Assembly (NCBI RefSeq): GCF_035650855.1
Contig: NZ_DASRGV010000213.1
Span: 11,002-75,001, forward strand
Direction of reading: 5' to 3'
Length of the DNA stretch: 64,000 nucleotides
Origin: Actinocrinis sp035650855
GTDB taxonomy: Bacteria; Actinomycetota; Actinomycetes; Streptomycetales; Catenulisporaceae
A program made the position numbers and the translations under genes. Within the stretch, counting starts at the first letter, position 1; each line of letters opens with the position of its first letter. The notes below the pieces were generated by a model. It made no database searches, was not told the origin of the DNA, and was given only the letters and a program-made list of their open reading frames with translations. This document shows, piece after piece, positions 23,633 through 31,624 of this stretch.

Positions 23633-25888
23633 TCACGGGGCTAGGGTCCAGCGCTGGTTGAGTCCTCCGTTCGAGGGCCACTGGATCACGGCGGTACCCG
23701 GCGCGGTGCCGCCGTTGGACAGGTCGATCAGCTGGCTGTCGTACACGCTTTGCAGCGCGATCACGCCGGGCCCTTCGTCGACGAGCGTCCAGCGCGAGTT
23801 GCTGTTGCCGTCGTCCTGGTACTGGATCAGCTGGGTGCCCTGCGTGGTCGTCGGGCCGGGGATGTTGACGAGTTTGCCGCTGTTCGCGTTGACGATCGTG
23901 TAGGCGCCGCCGGACTGCTTGACGAAGGTCCAGCGCTGGTCGCTGCTGCCGTTGTCGGACCATTCGAGCAGCTGCGCGCCGTTCGCGGTGGAGTCGTTGT
24001 TCACGTCCAGCCGCCCGCCGGTCAGCCAGTTCTCCACGCGGTAGCCCTGGTTGGCGTCCGGGACCGGCGTCAGCGTCCAGCGCTGGTTGGCCCCGCCGTT
24101 GGACGGCCACTGGATCACCGGGGCGCCCGCGCTCGTCGAGGCGCCGGAGACGTCGGCCAGCAGTCCGTCCGAGACTGCGGTCAGCGTGTAGGAGCCGCTG
24201 CCTGCCGAGGCGAACCGCCAGCGCGAGTCGCCGGCGTTGTCGTCAGCCTTCTGTATCAGCTGGGCTCCCTGCGCGGCGGACGGAGCGGTCAGTTGCAGCC
24301 GGCTGGTGCGGTTGACCACCTTGTAGGTGCCGTCGCCGACCGGGACCAGCTGCCACTCCTGGTCGAGGGCGTTGTCAGCGCTCTGCTGCACGATCGCGGC
24401 GCCCGAGGCGGTGGAGTCGCCGGAGACGGCCAGGTTCATGCCGCTGTTGACGTTGACGATGTTGTAGGACATGGCGGTGTAGGTGACCGCGCTCGTCGGT
24501 GTGACCTTCAGCAGCGCCGAGCCGTGAGCGGGCAGCGCGGCGCTGTAGCCGGTGGAGAAGCTGCCCAGGTCGGCGTGGGACCAGTCGTCGTGCACGCTCG
24601 CCGCGGAGCCGGTGAAGCCGATGTCCTGCCAGTTCGCCGCGACCGTGGCGGCCGAGTCGGCGAGGTTGAAGAGGGCGAGCGTGTAGCTGCCGTCGCCGTT
24701 CGGCGCGTACCAGGCCTGCGACGTGGTGGTCGCGTCGACCGGGCGCGCCGGGTGGCCGGCCTGGTCCACGGCCAGCACCTCGGGGTTGGTGATCAGGCCG
24801 AGGTCCGTCGAGTCCAGGTTCGTCAGGTCCACGCCGAGGGTGAGGTTCGAGTTCTCGATCGCCCACAGCGTCAGCTGGGTCTTGCGCTCGTCCAGGGTCA
24901 GGCCGTCGTTGCTCCCGTTGCCCACCTCGATCGAGTCCAGGTCGTTCCAGCCGCCGGTGACGCCGTCGCCGATCCAGCGGGCGGCGTCGGTGAAGCGGCC
25001 CTTGACGTTGTTCCAGTCGGTGAGCGGGAAGGAGGAGCCGTTCGAGCCGCAGTAGCACTCGATGTCGCCGTCGATGCGCCAGCCGTTCGAGTACTGCTGC
25101 CAGGAGGCGATGTCGGCGGTGGTCAGCGAGTTGGACAGCTCCAGGTGGATGGTGCGCCCGCTCTGGTTGAGCGCCTGGGCCCAGTGCTGGACGTCGGCGA
25201 CGGCCTCGGTGTCGCCGTCGTTCGGGCTGACGCCGTCCACCTTGAGGTAGTCGATGCCGTATCCGGCCAGCTGGTCGGCCCAGGAGTTGAGGTAGGCCTG
25301 CGCGGCGGCCGGGTTCTTGGCGTAGTCGATGTAGTACATGACGTTGCCGAAGTTGTAGTTCGTCTCGTGGCTGCTGGTGTCCGAGACGATGTCGCGGGCG
25401 TGGTACGAGGTGCCTTCGATCGGGGTGTTCTGGTTGTACGCGGCGACCGGGATGCCGGGCGTGAGGTACATGCCGAACTTCTCGCCGAAGCCGTGGATGT
25501 AAGAGCCCAGATTCGCCATGCCGTCGGGGAATTTGGAGGTGTCCGTCACCCAGCGGCCGTAGCTGTCGACGGTGGTGGAGGGGTTGAGGTACCAGAAGTC
25601 GTCGAGGTTGACGTACTTGTATCCGGCGGCGACCAGGCCGGAGGTGGACATGGCCTGCGCCTGGGCCTTCATTTTGGCCTCGGTGGGCGAGCCGCGCAGA
25701 AACGACCAGCTGCTCCAGCCCATCAGCGGGGTGAGCGCGGCCCCGTTGTTCTGCGCCCTGGCCGGGGTGCGCGGCCCGGCCACCGCGAACAGGGCGAGGG
25801 CGAGCGCGAGGCAGGCGGTGAAAAGGCGGCGCGGTCCGGTTCGCGGGGGCGGTCCGGTTCGTGCGGGCGGTGCTGATGCGATGCGCAT
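23633..25888 (-). CDS. Secreted GH27 alpha-galactosidase-like glycoside hydrolase with CBM13 (ricin) modules
   Basis: A 751-aa secreted enzyme. Residues 1-45 are an Arg-rich then hydrophobic signal peptide ending near PARAQ. The GH27 barrel starts at LTPLMGWSSWSFL; the nucleophile Asp is in YLKVDGVSP and the acid/base Asp lies in the GDIE...WNDLDSIEVG region. A beta-sandwich follows. The C-terminal 280 residues carry ricin-type repeats with recurring Q-W/R-W-T-L units (two trefoil domains). It would release terminal alpha-galactosyl (or related alpha-linked) residues outside the cell. ATG 25888 has GAGGAG 7 nt upstream. The ~200 bp upstream are AT-rich and hold its promoter. Confidence 0.88.
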   Translation of the reverse strand: MRIASAPPARTGPPPRTGPRRLFTACLALALALFAVAGPRTPARAQNNGAALTPLMGWSSWSFLRGSPTEAKMKAQAQAMSTSGLVAAGYKYVNLDDFWYLNPSTTVDSYGRWVTDTSKFPDGMANLGSYIHGFGEKFGMYLTPGIPVAAYNQNTPIEGTSYHARDIVSDTSSHETNYNFGNVMYYIDYAKNPAAAQAYLNSWADQLAGYGIDYLKVDGVSPNDGDTEAVADVQHWAQALNQSGRTIHLELSNSLTTADIASWQQYSNGWRIDGDIECYCGSNGSSFPLTDWNNVKGRFTDAARWIGDGVTGGWNDLDSIEVGNGSNDGLTLDERKTQLTLWAIENSNLTLGVDLTNLDSTDLGLITNPEVLAVDQAGHPARPVDATTTSQAWYAPNGDGSYTLALFNLADSAATVAANWQDIGFTGSAASVHDDWSHADLGSFSTGYSAALPAHGSALLKVTPTSAVTYTAMSYNIVNVNSGMNLAVSGDSTASGAAIVQQSADNALDQEWQLVPVGDGTYKVVNRTSRLQLTAPSAAQGAQLIQKADDNAGDSRWRFASAGSGSYTLTAVSDGLLADVSGASTSAGAPVIQWPSNGGANQRWTLTPVPDANQGYRVENWLTGGRLDVNNDSTANGAQLLEWSDNGSSDQRWTFVKQSGGAYTIVNANSGKLVNIPGPTTTQGTQLIQYQDDGNSNSRWTLVDEGPGVIALQSVYDSQLIDLSNGGTAPGTAVIQWPSNGGLNQRWTLAP

Positions 25889-26036
25889 GTTCGGACTCCT
25901 CGTTGCACGGTGGGTGTCGGGCGCCGCCGAGAAACAAACAGAAAAGCAAACATCACAACATTCATTAGAAAATTGTTAAACGAAAGTAAACGCAACCTCC
26001 CAAGGCGTCAAGTAGTCGGAGGTCTGCGGGCGTGCG

Positions 26037-26069
26037 AAGGGCCTACACCTGGAGAAGGTGTAGGCCCTT
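26037..26069. terminator. Stem-loop terminator
   Basis: A perfect 14-bp stem, AAGGGCCTACACCT paired with AGGTGTAGGCCCTT, with a GGAGA loop. It lies 23 bp past the stop of the 26092 gene. Confidence 0.8.
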
Positions 26070-26091
26070 GACTTGCTGCCGCCGTATCGGC

Positions 26092-27756
26092 CTACCAGAG
26101 GTCGGAGCGCGGAGCGAAGGAGACGCCGCGGAACACGTCGCCGGGGCGGGCCGTGCGCAGCGTGCTGAACTGCTCGTCGGCGGGCAGGGTGATGGCCGCG
26201 GTCTCATCGGTGATGGCGACCAGCTTGTTCGGGTCGGCGCCGTAGTCGGACACGCCGCCGATCGAGGTGGTGACGCCGTAGAGGGTCACGGTGCCGTCGC
26301 GGTCGACCTTGCCGGTGAAGTTGCGGATGCCGTCGACGGCGGGCGTCCAGGGCCGGCCGGTGACGGCGTTCGTGCCGGCCGGGAGGCCGGGGACGGTGTA
26401 CGGCACGCCGAGTCCGAGCCCTGCGTTGAGGGTGTAGTCGTAGGTCCAAGCGCCGTTCACCAGCGACCACTTCTGGATGCCGGCGAGGTTCTCCGCCGCG
26501 GCGTCGGTGTAGGTTCCGTTGCTGAAGGCGTCCGAGCCGTTGCCCGAGTCGGCGACGTAGAGCGTGGTGGGGTTGGCGAACCACAGGGCGCCGAACGCGG
26601 CGGTGTTGGCCGGAGCGCCCGTGTCCGGGGTCTTGATCGACTTCGCCAGCGCGGTCGGGAACCCGGCCAGGACGCACATGTTGCCCGCCGGCTGGCCGGT
26701 CACCGGGTCGTAGGCGTCGGGAGTCGAGGGAAGCGGCGCTCCGGGGACGGGCAGCCCGACGCCCTGCGGGCAGGCCTTGCCGGTGGTGTCCACGAAGTAG
26801 ACGGTGTCGATCCCGTTGCCGCCGCTGCCCTTGGTGTAATACAGCACGTTGTCATGGATGGTCAGCTCCGCGAAGTTCGTGTCCTTGCCGAGCTTGTCCG
26901 CCTTCGTGTTGGCGGGCAGCTGGGTGATGCTGAAGCCGCCGGCCGGGGTCGGGCTGCCCGGGGTCTGCGCCTTCTCCGGCGCGTGCGCCGGGGTGATGAG
27001 CTGGGCGCCGGTCCCGAAGATCACGCCGGGCACGGAGGTCCCGGTGCCGTTGTTGGAGTTGCCGGCCGCGTAGTACCGGCCGGTGCCGTTGTCGAGGATC
27101 GCGGCGCGGCCGTTGTCGCCGCTGTAGGCGTTGCTCTCGGTGATCCGAATCCTGCCGTTGACGTCGAGCTCGGCGACGGCGCGGTAGACGGCCTGCGTAT
27201 CCGGGTTCGTCGGGTCGACGACGCCGGGAGTGTTGCCGTTGGAGGCGTCGAGGGTGTTGGCCGGGGCGACGTAACCCATGAACGTGACCGCCGAACCGTC
27301 GGTGGACAGGTTCAGCGCCAGTTCGGACTTCGAGGAGAAGCTGCCGCTGAGCAGGTCGCGGCCACGCCCGGGCGCGCCGGCCGCGGCGTCCGGCACGGCG
27401 ATCGAGCCGACCACGGCGCCGCGCCCGGTGAGCCGGTCGAGGTAAATCGGCGCGGTGACCCCGAAGTTCGCGTCGACCTGGACGTTGTCCCAGACGTGGG
27501 CGAAGCTGCCGTCGGCGATCGCGACGGCGCCGGTCGGCAGCACGGTGACGCCGGGGGTGATCAGGCCGGCGTACCCGGCGTAGTGCACCCGGCTCAGCAG
27601 CAGGTCGCCCGGGATGAACGGCGACCTGTCCCCCGCCGCCTGGGCCGCGCCGCCGCCGGACACGGTCACGACGCAGGCGGTGAGCGCGAACGAGGCGGCC
27701 AGCCCGAACCCGGTACGCCTGCCCCGCACCGGCTGGTGGCTTGAACGGTCGAACAT
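26092..27756 (-). CDS. Secreted protein of unknown function, probable beta-propeller
   Basis: A 554-aa protein with an Arg-containing N-terminus, a hydrophobic core and an ALA-type cleavage region near GGAAQAAGD, so it is exported. The body is rich in Gly/Thr/Asn with spaced short strands (VLPTGAVAIADG, FAELTIHDNVLYY, TTLYVADSGNGSD), suggesting a propeller with NHL-like blades. No catalytic motif is recognised. ATG 27756 is chosen because GGGAGGGGA lies just upstream; an in-frame ATG at 27774 is too close to that site. It is monocistronic with its own terminator. Confidence 0.6.
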   Translation of the reverse strand: MFDRSSHQPVRGRRTGFGLAASFALTACVVTVSGGGAAQAAGDRSPFIPGDLLLSRVHYAGYAGLITPGVTVLPTGAVAIADGSFAHVWDNVQVDANFGVTAPIYLDRLTGRGAVVGSIAVPDAAAGAPGRGRDLLSGSFSSKSELALNLSTDGSAVTFMGYVAPANTLDASNGNTPGVVDPTNPDTQAVYRAVAELDVNGRIRITESNAYSGDNGRAAILDNGTGRYYAAGNSNNGTGTSVPGVIFGTGAQLITPAHAPEKAQTPGSPTPAGGFSITQLPANTKADKLGKDTNFAELTIHDNVLYYTKGSGGNGIDTVYFVDTTGKACPQGVGLPVPGAPLPSTPDAYDPVTGQPAGNMCVLAGFPTALAKSIKTPDTGAPANTAAFGALWFANPTTLYVADSGNGSDAFSNGTYTDAAAENLAGIQKWSLVNGAWTYDYTLNAGLGLGVPYTVPGLPAGTNAVTGRPWTPAVDGIRNFTGKVDRDGTVTLYGVTTSIGGVSDYGADPNKLVAITDETAAITLPADEQFSTLRTARPGDVFRGVSFAPRSDLW

Positions 27757-27958
27757 GCGGCAGTCCCCTCCCATGGATCACGCGCGGAGCCGCGCGGCTC
27801 GCTTCGGATCAGACCATCGAGGGCCCGGTGGGAGGGCGGAGCGGGGGTGAACGGTGAGCAAACCTTCTTCGACGTCGACGACCCTCCGGCGGTGCGTCCA
27901 GGGGAAGGCGCCTCGGTGGGCTCGGTCGCAGCCGCGCTCGTCGCTCTACGCTGGCTTC

Positions 27959-29110
27959 ATGCTCGATGATCTCGACCTTGCCGCCCTCACCCGGCGGCCA
28001 GGCGCCAAGTGGGCCCTGGCCACCGCGCGCGGAGCCCTGCCCGCGTGGGTCGCGGACATGGACTTCCCAGTGGCCGAGCCGATCCGCGACGCGCTGGTCG
28101 AGGCGGTGCACACCGATCTCGGCTACCCCGCCTGGGACGACAAGCCCGGGGAGAATCCGCTGGCCGAGGCGTTCGCGGACCGCATGAAGTCAAGGTACGG
28201 ATATGTCCCGCAGCCGGAGCACGTACGCGTGTTCACCGAGGTGATCCAGGCGCTGCAAGCGGTACTGCACGTCGCGACGGATCCGGGTGACGCGGTGGCG
28301 ATGCACACGCCCGCATATCCGCCCTTCGTCCGGACGCTCGAAGCGATGGGCCGGCCCCTCGTTCCGATCCCGATGCTGGATACCGACGAGGGCTGGTCCT
28401 TCGACCTCGACCGGCTCGCCGCGGACGTGGCGCGGCAGCGATGCAAGGCGCTGATTCTGGTCAACCCGCACAACCCGACCGGCCGGGCGTTCTCGGCCGG
28501 TGAGCTCTCCGCGCTCGCCGAGATCGCTCAGCGGCACGACCTGCTCGTCATCTCCGACGAGATCCACGCCGAGCTGACCTACCGGCCGCACCGGCACCTG
28601 CCCTTCGCCGCGCTGGCACCGGACCTGGCCGCGCGTACCGTCACGCTGACTTCCGCGAGCAAGGCGTTCAACCTGGCCGGCCTGCGCTGCTCAGTCGCGG
28701 ATGTAGCGCCCGGCTCGGTCCGCGCCGCGCTCGACGCGCTGCCGCCGGTGCTGCTCGGCCAGTCCAGCAGCCTCGGCGTGACCGGTACGCTCGCGGCTTG
28801 GCGGCACGGCGATCCGTGGCTCGCCGAGGTGCTCGCCCTCCTTGACCGCAACCGGCTCCTCGTCGCAGACGGGCTGCCGTCCGGAGTGCGCCATCATCTG
28901 CCGGAGGCGACCTACCTGGCCTGGCTGGACTGGCGCGCCCTCGGACTTGGCGACGATCCCGCCGCCGCGCTGCTGGCCCGCAACAAGGTCATGCTCAGCC
29001 GCGGCCCGGACTTCGGGCCCGGCGGGGCCGGCTACGCGCGGCTCAACTTCGCCACCTCGGAGCCGATCCTCGCCGAGATCCTGCGCCGGCTAGGCACGGC
29101 AGAGTCCTGA
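27959..29110 (+). CDS. PatB/MalY-type PLP-dependent C-S lyase (cystathionine beta-lyase-like aminotransferase fold)
   Basis: A 383-aa fold-type I PLP enzyme. VADMDFPVAEPI at the N-terminus, NPHNPTGR, the PLP-binding SDEIHAEL and the Schiff-base Lys in TSASKAFNLAGL define the PatB subgroup. Such enzymes cleave cystathionine or cysteine conjugates and act as class I aminotransferases. ATG 27959 starts the conserved domain; upstream in-frame sequence is non-conserved. It converges with the VOC protein (19 bp between stops). The 202-bp upstream region shows nothing notable. Confidence 0.85.
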   Translation: MLDDLDLAALTRRPGAKWALATARGALPAWVADMDFPVAEPIRDALVEAVHTDLGYPAWDDKPGENPLAEAFADRMKSRYGYVPQPEHVRVFTEVIQALQAVLHVATDPGDAVAMHTPAYPPFVRTLEAMGRPLVPIPMLDTDEGWSFDLDRLAADVARQRCKALILVNPHNPTGRAFSAGELSALAEIAQRHDLLVISDEIHAELTYRPHRHLPFAALAPDLAARTVTLTSASKAFNLAGLRCSVADVAPGSVRAALDALPPVLLGQSSSLGVTGTLAAWRHGDPWLAEVLALLDRNRLLVADGLPSGVRHHLPEATYLAWLDWRALGLGDDPAAALLARNKVMLSRGPDFGPGGAGYARLNFATSEPILAEILRRLGTAES

Positions 29111-29128
29111 TACTCCCCGCGTGAGCCG

Positions 29129-29488
29129 CTAGTCCTCGGCCGCTTCCCTCATCGGCGAGCCGAAGCGGATGACGTTGCCGTCGCGATCGACGACGGCGCC
29201 CTCGTGCTGGCCCCACTCGGTGTCCTGCGGGGTGTGCACTTCGATGCCTGCGGCGCGCCACTCGGCCGCCAGCTCGTCGGCGTCGTCGACGAACAGGTAC
29301 GCCGAACTGGTGCGCTTATCGCCCTCGGGCGCGACGCCCAGGTGGAGTTCGACGCCGTCGCGGGTGGCGAAGCCGTAGCCGCCGCCGGAATACGGCCGGA
29401 CGGAGAAGCCCATCCGCGCGTAGAACTCCAGCGCCGCGTCCAGGTCGTGGACGGCGAAGATCGGTGCGATCAAGCGTGCAGTAGCCAT
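29129..29488 (-). CDS. VOC-family (glyoxalase/bleomycin resistance-like) protein
   Basis: A 119-aa single-domain VOC protein: APIFAVHDLDAALEFYARMGF, GVELHLG, SAYLFVDDADELAAEWRAAG, then GQHEGAVVDRDGNVIRFG. Such proteins bind metal or hydrophobic ligands; a specific substrate cannot be named. ATG 29488 begins the domain (another ATG six codons upstream is possible). It is divergent from the small secreted protein, with the 28-bp inverted repeat between them. Confidence 0.8.
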   Translation of the reverse strand: MATARLIAPIFAVHDLDAALEFYARMGFSVRPYSGGGYGFATRDGVELHLGVAPEGDKRTSSAYLFVDDADELAAEWRAAGIEVHTPQDTEWGQHEGAVVDRDGNVIRFGSPMREAAED

Positions 29489-29577
29489 GGCGTCAGCTTC
29501 GCACAAGGCTCCGACACCGACGGCCCTCAGGTGAGCGGGCGTCGCGGGCCCGTGCTCACGACTTTAGGATCGAGATA

Positions 29578-29643
29578 GCGGCCACACAATTACCCGAAGG
29601 TGGAATACCGTCGCCTTCCACCTTCGGGTAATTGTGTGGCCGC
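29578..29643. repeat. Perfect 28-bp inverted repeat (hairpin) with 10-nt loop
   Basis: Positions 29578-29605 (beginning GCGGCCACACAATTACCCGA) are the exact reverse complement of 29616-29643. It lies between two divergent genes, 72 bp before the start of the small secreted protein. It is therefore not an obvious terminator; it could be an operator, an attenuator or a mobile-element footprint. Confidence 0.85.
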
Positions 29644-29715
29644 GAATGTCATGAATACGCTTTTTCTGGGAGCCCGCTGGTCGGCGGGCAAGGCCCAAAC
29701 AAACGGGAGTTTTTC

Positions 29716-30099
29716 ATGAAGGCAAGGACGTTCGGGGCGGCGGCGATTTCCGCCGCGGCCCTGGTGACCGTGGCCGTAACCGGCGCCGCGTCGGCGGCGT
29801 CGAGCAAGGTCCCCACGCCGGTGTCGCAGACACCGGTCAAGATCGTGCACGAGGCCGCGCCCCCGCAGAAGCCCGGCGGAATCCGTCCCATGCACGTCTC
29901 GGAGGTCGATCACGTGTGGGGCAGCACCTACGAGTGGGGTGCGAACGTCACGGTGGACTACGGGCTTTCCGGCGCGGTCACGGGGTGCAGCGACGGCACG
30001 GTCATCTACGGCCCGCTGGTCGGTCCGGGGTACTGGCAGTTCGGCGGCAACTGCTACGGTCACGGCTACTTCAGCTGGTACGACTTCTACAACGGCTGA
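29716..30099 (+). CDS. Small secreted protein of unknown function
   Basis: A 127-aa protein with a clear signal peptide (KARTF, then Ala/Val-rich core, cleavage near ASAAS at about 28). The mature part is Pro-rich, followed by a Gly/Tyr/Trp-rich C-terminus with two Cys (in SGAVTGCSDG and FGGNCYGHG), which could form one disulfide. GGGAG precedes ATG 29716. It is followed by a strong terminator and preceded by the 28-bp hairpin. No family recognised. Confidence 0.75.
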   Translation: MKARTFGAAAISAAALVTVAVTGAASAASSKVPTPVSQTPVKIVHEAAPPQKPGGIRPMHVSEVDHVWGSTYEWGANVTVDYGLSGAVTGCSDGTVIYGPLVGPGYWQFGGNCYGHGYFSWYDFYNG

Positions 30100-30136
30100 G
30101 CCGCGAGACGGCGCGAGAGCCGGCTGTCAGGTGAAC

Positions 30137-30180
30137 GGCCCGCCCCGCAGCCCGCGCGGGGGCGGGCTGCGGGGCGGGCC
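30137..30180. terminator. Strong GC-rich terminator between convergent genes
   Basis: A perfect 19-bp stem, GGCCCGCCCCGCAGCCCGC paired with its exact complement, with a 6-nt loop and then TCTT. It serves both the secreted protein and the LuxR gene. Confidence 0.85.
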
Positions 30181-30189
30181 TCTTGGCGG

Positions 30190-31005
30190 TCAGCTGGGGC
30201 CGCTCGGCCGAACCGTGTCCTTCGCTGAGAAGAGCAGCGCGAGCTGGGTACGGTTGGCGCACTTCGTCTTGGCCATGGCATGAGTCAGATGCTTCTTGAC
30301 CGTCTCGACGGTCACATACATGTGATCGGCGATCTGCGCGTTGGTCATACCGTCGGCCGTCAGCTGCGCGACCTGCCTTTCGCGTGGGGTGAGGACCGCC
30401 TGGGTCCGCGTTTCGCGCAGTCGTCCGAAATGAGCCTGAAGCCATGGGCCGACGTGGCGGTTCAGATGTTTCATCAGGGTGCGCTCGCGCCCTCGGATGA
30501 GGTTCTCGTCCGAAGCATAAGCGCAGACGAGTATGCCTCCCTCCGGCCCGGCGTCGATGGTGCCGTTGAGGACGTCGGCGATCCGGTGGCGATGGAGGTA
30601 CTGATCGACGAATTCCCACTCGGCAGGCGTGCTGTGCGGATACATGTCGCACAACGTGATCGGGTGTTTGCGGCCCAGCAGGGAGTTGGCGCGGGAGGTC
30701 TTGAACGGGTTCCGGAGATACCATCGGTCAATGTATTCCTCAAGGAAATCGGCCGGCCGGTTGCTATGCAGATGATCGAGCAGAGCGGACTTCTCCGGAA
30801 AAGATCCGTGGCTTTGCGGTATGTCCACCAGGACCGTGTCGTCCCAACCGAGATGGCGGGCCAGCCCTTCCCGGAACTGATCGAAGAACTGCTCCTGGCC
30901 GACGCAATTCGCGACCGTTTCCAGGACGGCGAACAGGTTTCTGAAATCCTCCGGTTCCAAGATGTGCGGTTCCGCCCCCGCCGGACGGTCGAACTGAGCG
31001 ATCAC
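30190..31005 (-). CDS. LuxR-family transcriptional regulator
   Basis: A 271-aa regulator. The C-terminal HTH (about 205-265) reads LTPRERQVAQLTADGMTN, QIADHMYVTVETVKKHL. The N-terminal about 190 residues form an unassigned alpha/beta sensor (not a receiver domain: no phospho-Asp pocket evident). GTG 31005 has GGGGAG 8 nt upstream. Upstream sequence is decayed DNA (DapA/LysR remnants), so its target is not obvious from context. Confidence 0.82.
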   Translation of the reverse strand: MIAQFDRPAGAEPHILEPEDFRNLFAVLETVANCVGQEQFFDQFREGLARHLGWDDTVLVDIPQSHGSFPEKSALLDHLHSNRPADFLEEYIDRWYLRNPFKTSRANSLLGRKHPITLCDMYPHSTPAEWEFVDQYLHRHRIADVLNGTIDAGPEGGILVCAYASDENLIRGRERTLMKHLNRHVGPWLQAHFGRLRETRTQAVLTPRERQVAQLTADGMTNAQIADHMYVTVETVKKHLTHAMAKTKCANRTQLALLFSAKDTVRPSGPS

Positions 31006-31141
31006 TTCACCGGCTCCCCGACTGCTTCTCGCTGTTGCGCAGTTCGCAGCTGGAAGCCGCAGACCTGCGCACCAAGCATCACCAGGGGAAGGCCGCTTAG
31101 GCATCCGAGTTCTCAGAGCTTGTGCTTCGTGCGTGCAGCTG

Positions 31142-31385
31142 CTATGCCCCGAGCAGGTCGAGGCGGTGATCCGGCGTCTCCGTCGCGGCGGCGAGGCAGC
31201 GCAGTGCGGCGTCGCGCGACGCGGGCGTGGCGGGAAGGAGCGGCAGCCGCACGTCTGGAGTCGGGATGCGGCCCGGGGTTTCATTGCGGCCTTGAGGACG
31301 GTCGGGTTGGGTTCGGCGAACATGGCCGAGGAGAGCGGGGCGAGTCTGCGGCCGAGCGCCAGGGCCTTCGCGACCGTGCTGGCTC
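31142..31385 (-). pseudogene. C-terminal remnant of a DapA-family aldolase, frameshifted
   Basis: One frame reads VAKALALGRRLAPLSSAMF and AEPNPTVLKAAM; a second frame then continues GRIPTPDVRLPLLPA, RDAALRC to a stop at 31142. This is the end of a dihydrodipicolinate synthase-family protein with a frameshift near 31255. The N-terminal two thirds, including the catalytic Lys, are missing. Confidence 0.7.
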
Positions 31386-31591
31386 TGGTCGCCGCAGGCC
31401 AGGGGGTCTCGCTGGTGCCGCAGCTGGCGGCCCGTGAAGCGCCGCCCGGTGTGCGGCTGCTTGCGCTGCGTACCCGCCGCCACACCCGGATCGCGTGCCG
31501 CCGCGGCGCCTCGCAGCATCCTGCGATCTCCGCATTCGTCCGCGCCATGCATGAGACCGCCGCGCACCAGCGGCCCGTCAGTGGGTGTTGA
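31370..31591 (+). pseudogene. C-terminal remnant of a LysR-family regulator
   Basis: The frame ending at 31591 reads ATVLALVAAGQGVSLVPQL, PPGVRLLALRTR and QHPAISAFVRAMHE. This is the end of a LysR substrate-binding domain. No HTH or start remains. It begins where the DapA remnant on the other strand begins. Confidence 0.7.
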
Positions 31592-31624
31592 GACGCTGGT
31601 GCGCGGCGGCGTTCGGCGGTCAGG

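Noticed and set aside
23750..25876. A 708-codon plus-strand frame over the GH27 gene
   Set aside because: Antisense shadow; valine/glycine/arginine-rich, with no start context, while the minus strand encodes a clear GH27-CBM13 protein.
26037..26069. Inverted repeat considered as a mobile-element end
   Set aside because: It sits 23 bp after a stop codon with a short GC-rich stem, the normal place for a terminator, and no transposase is nearby.
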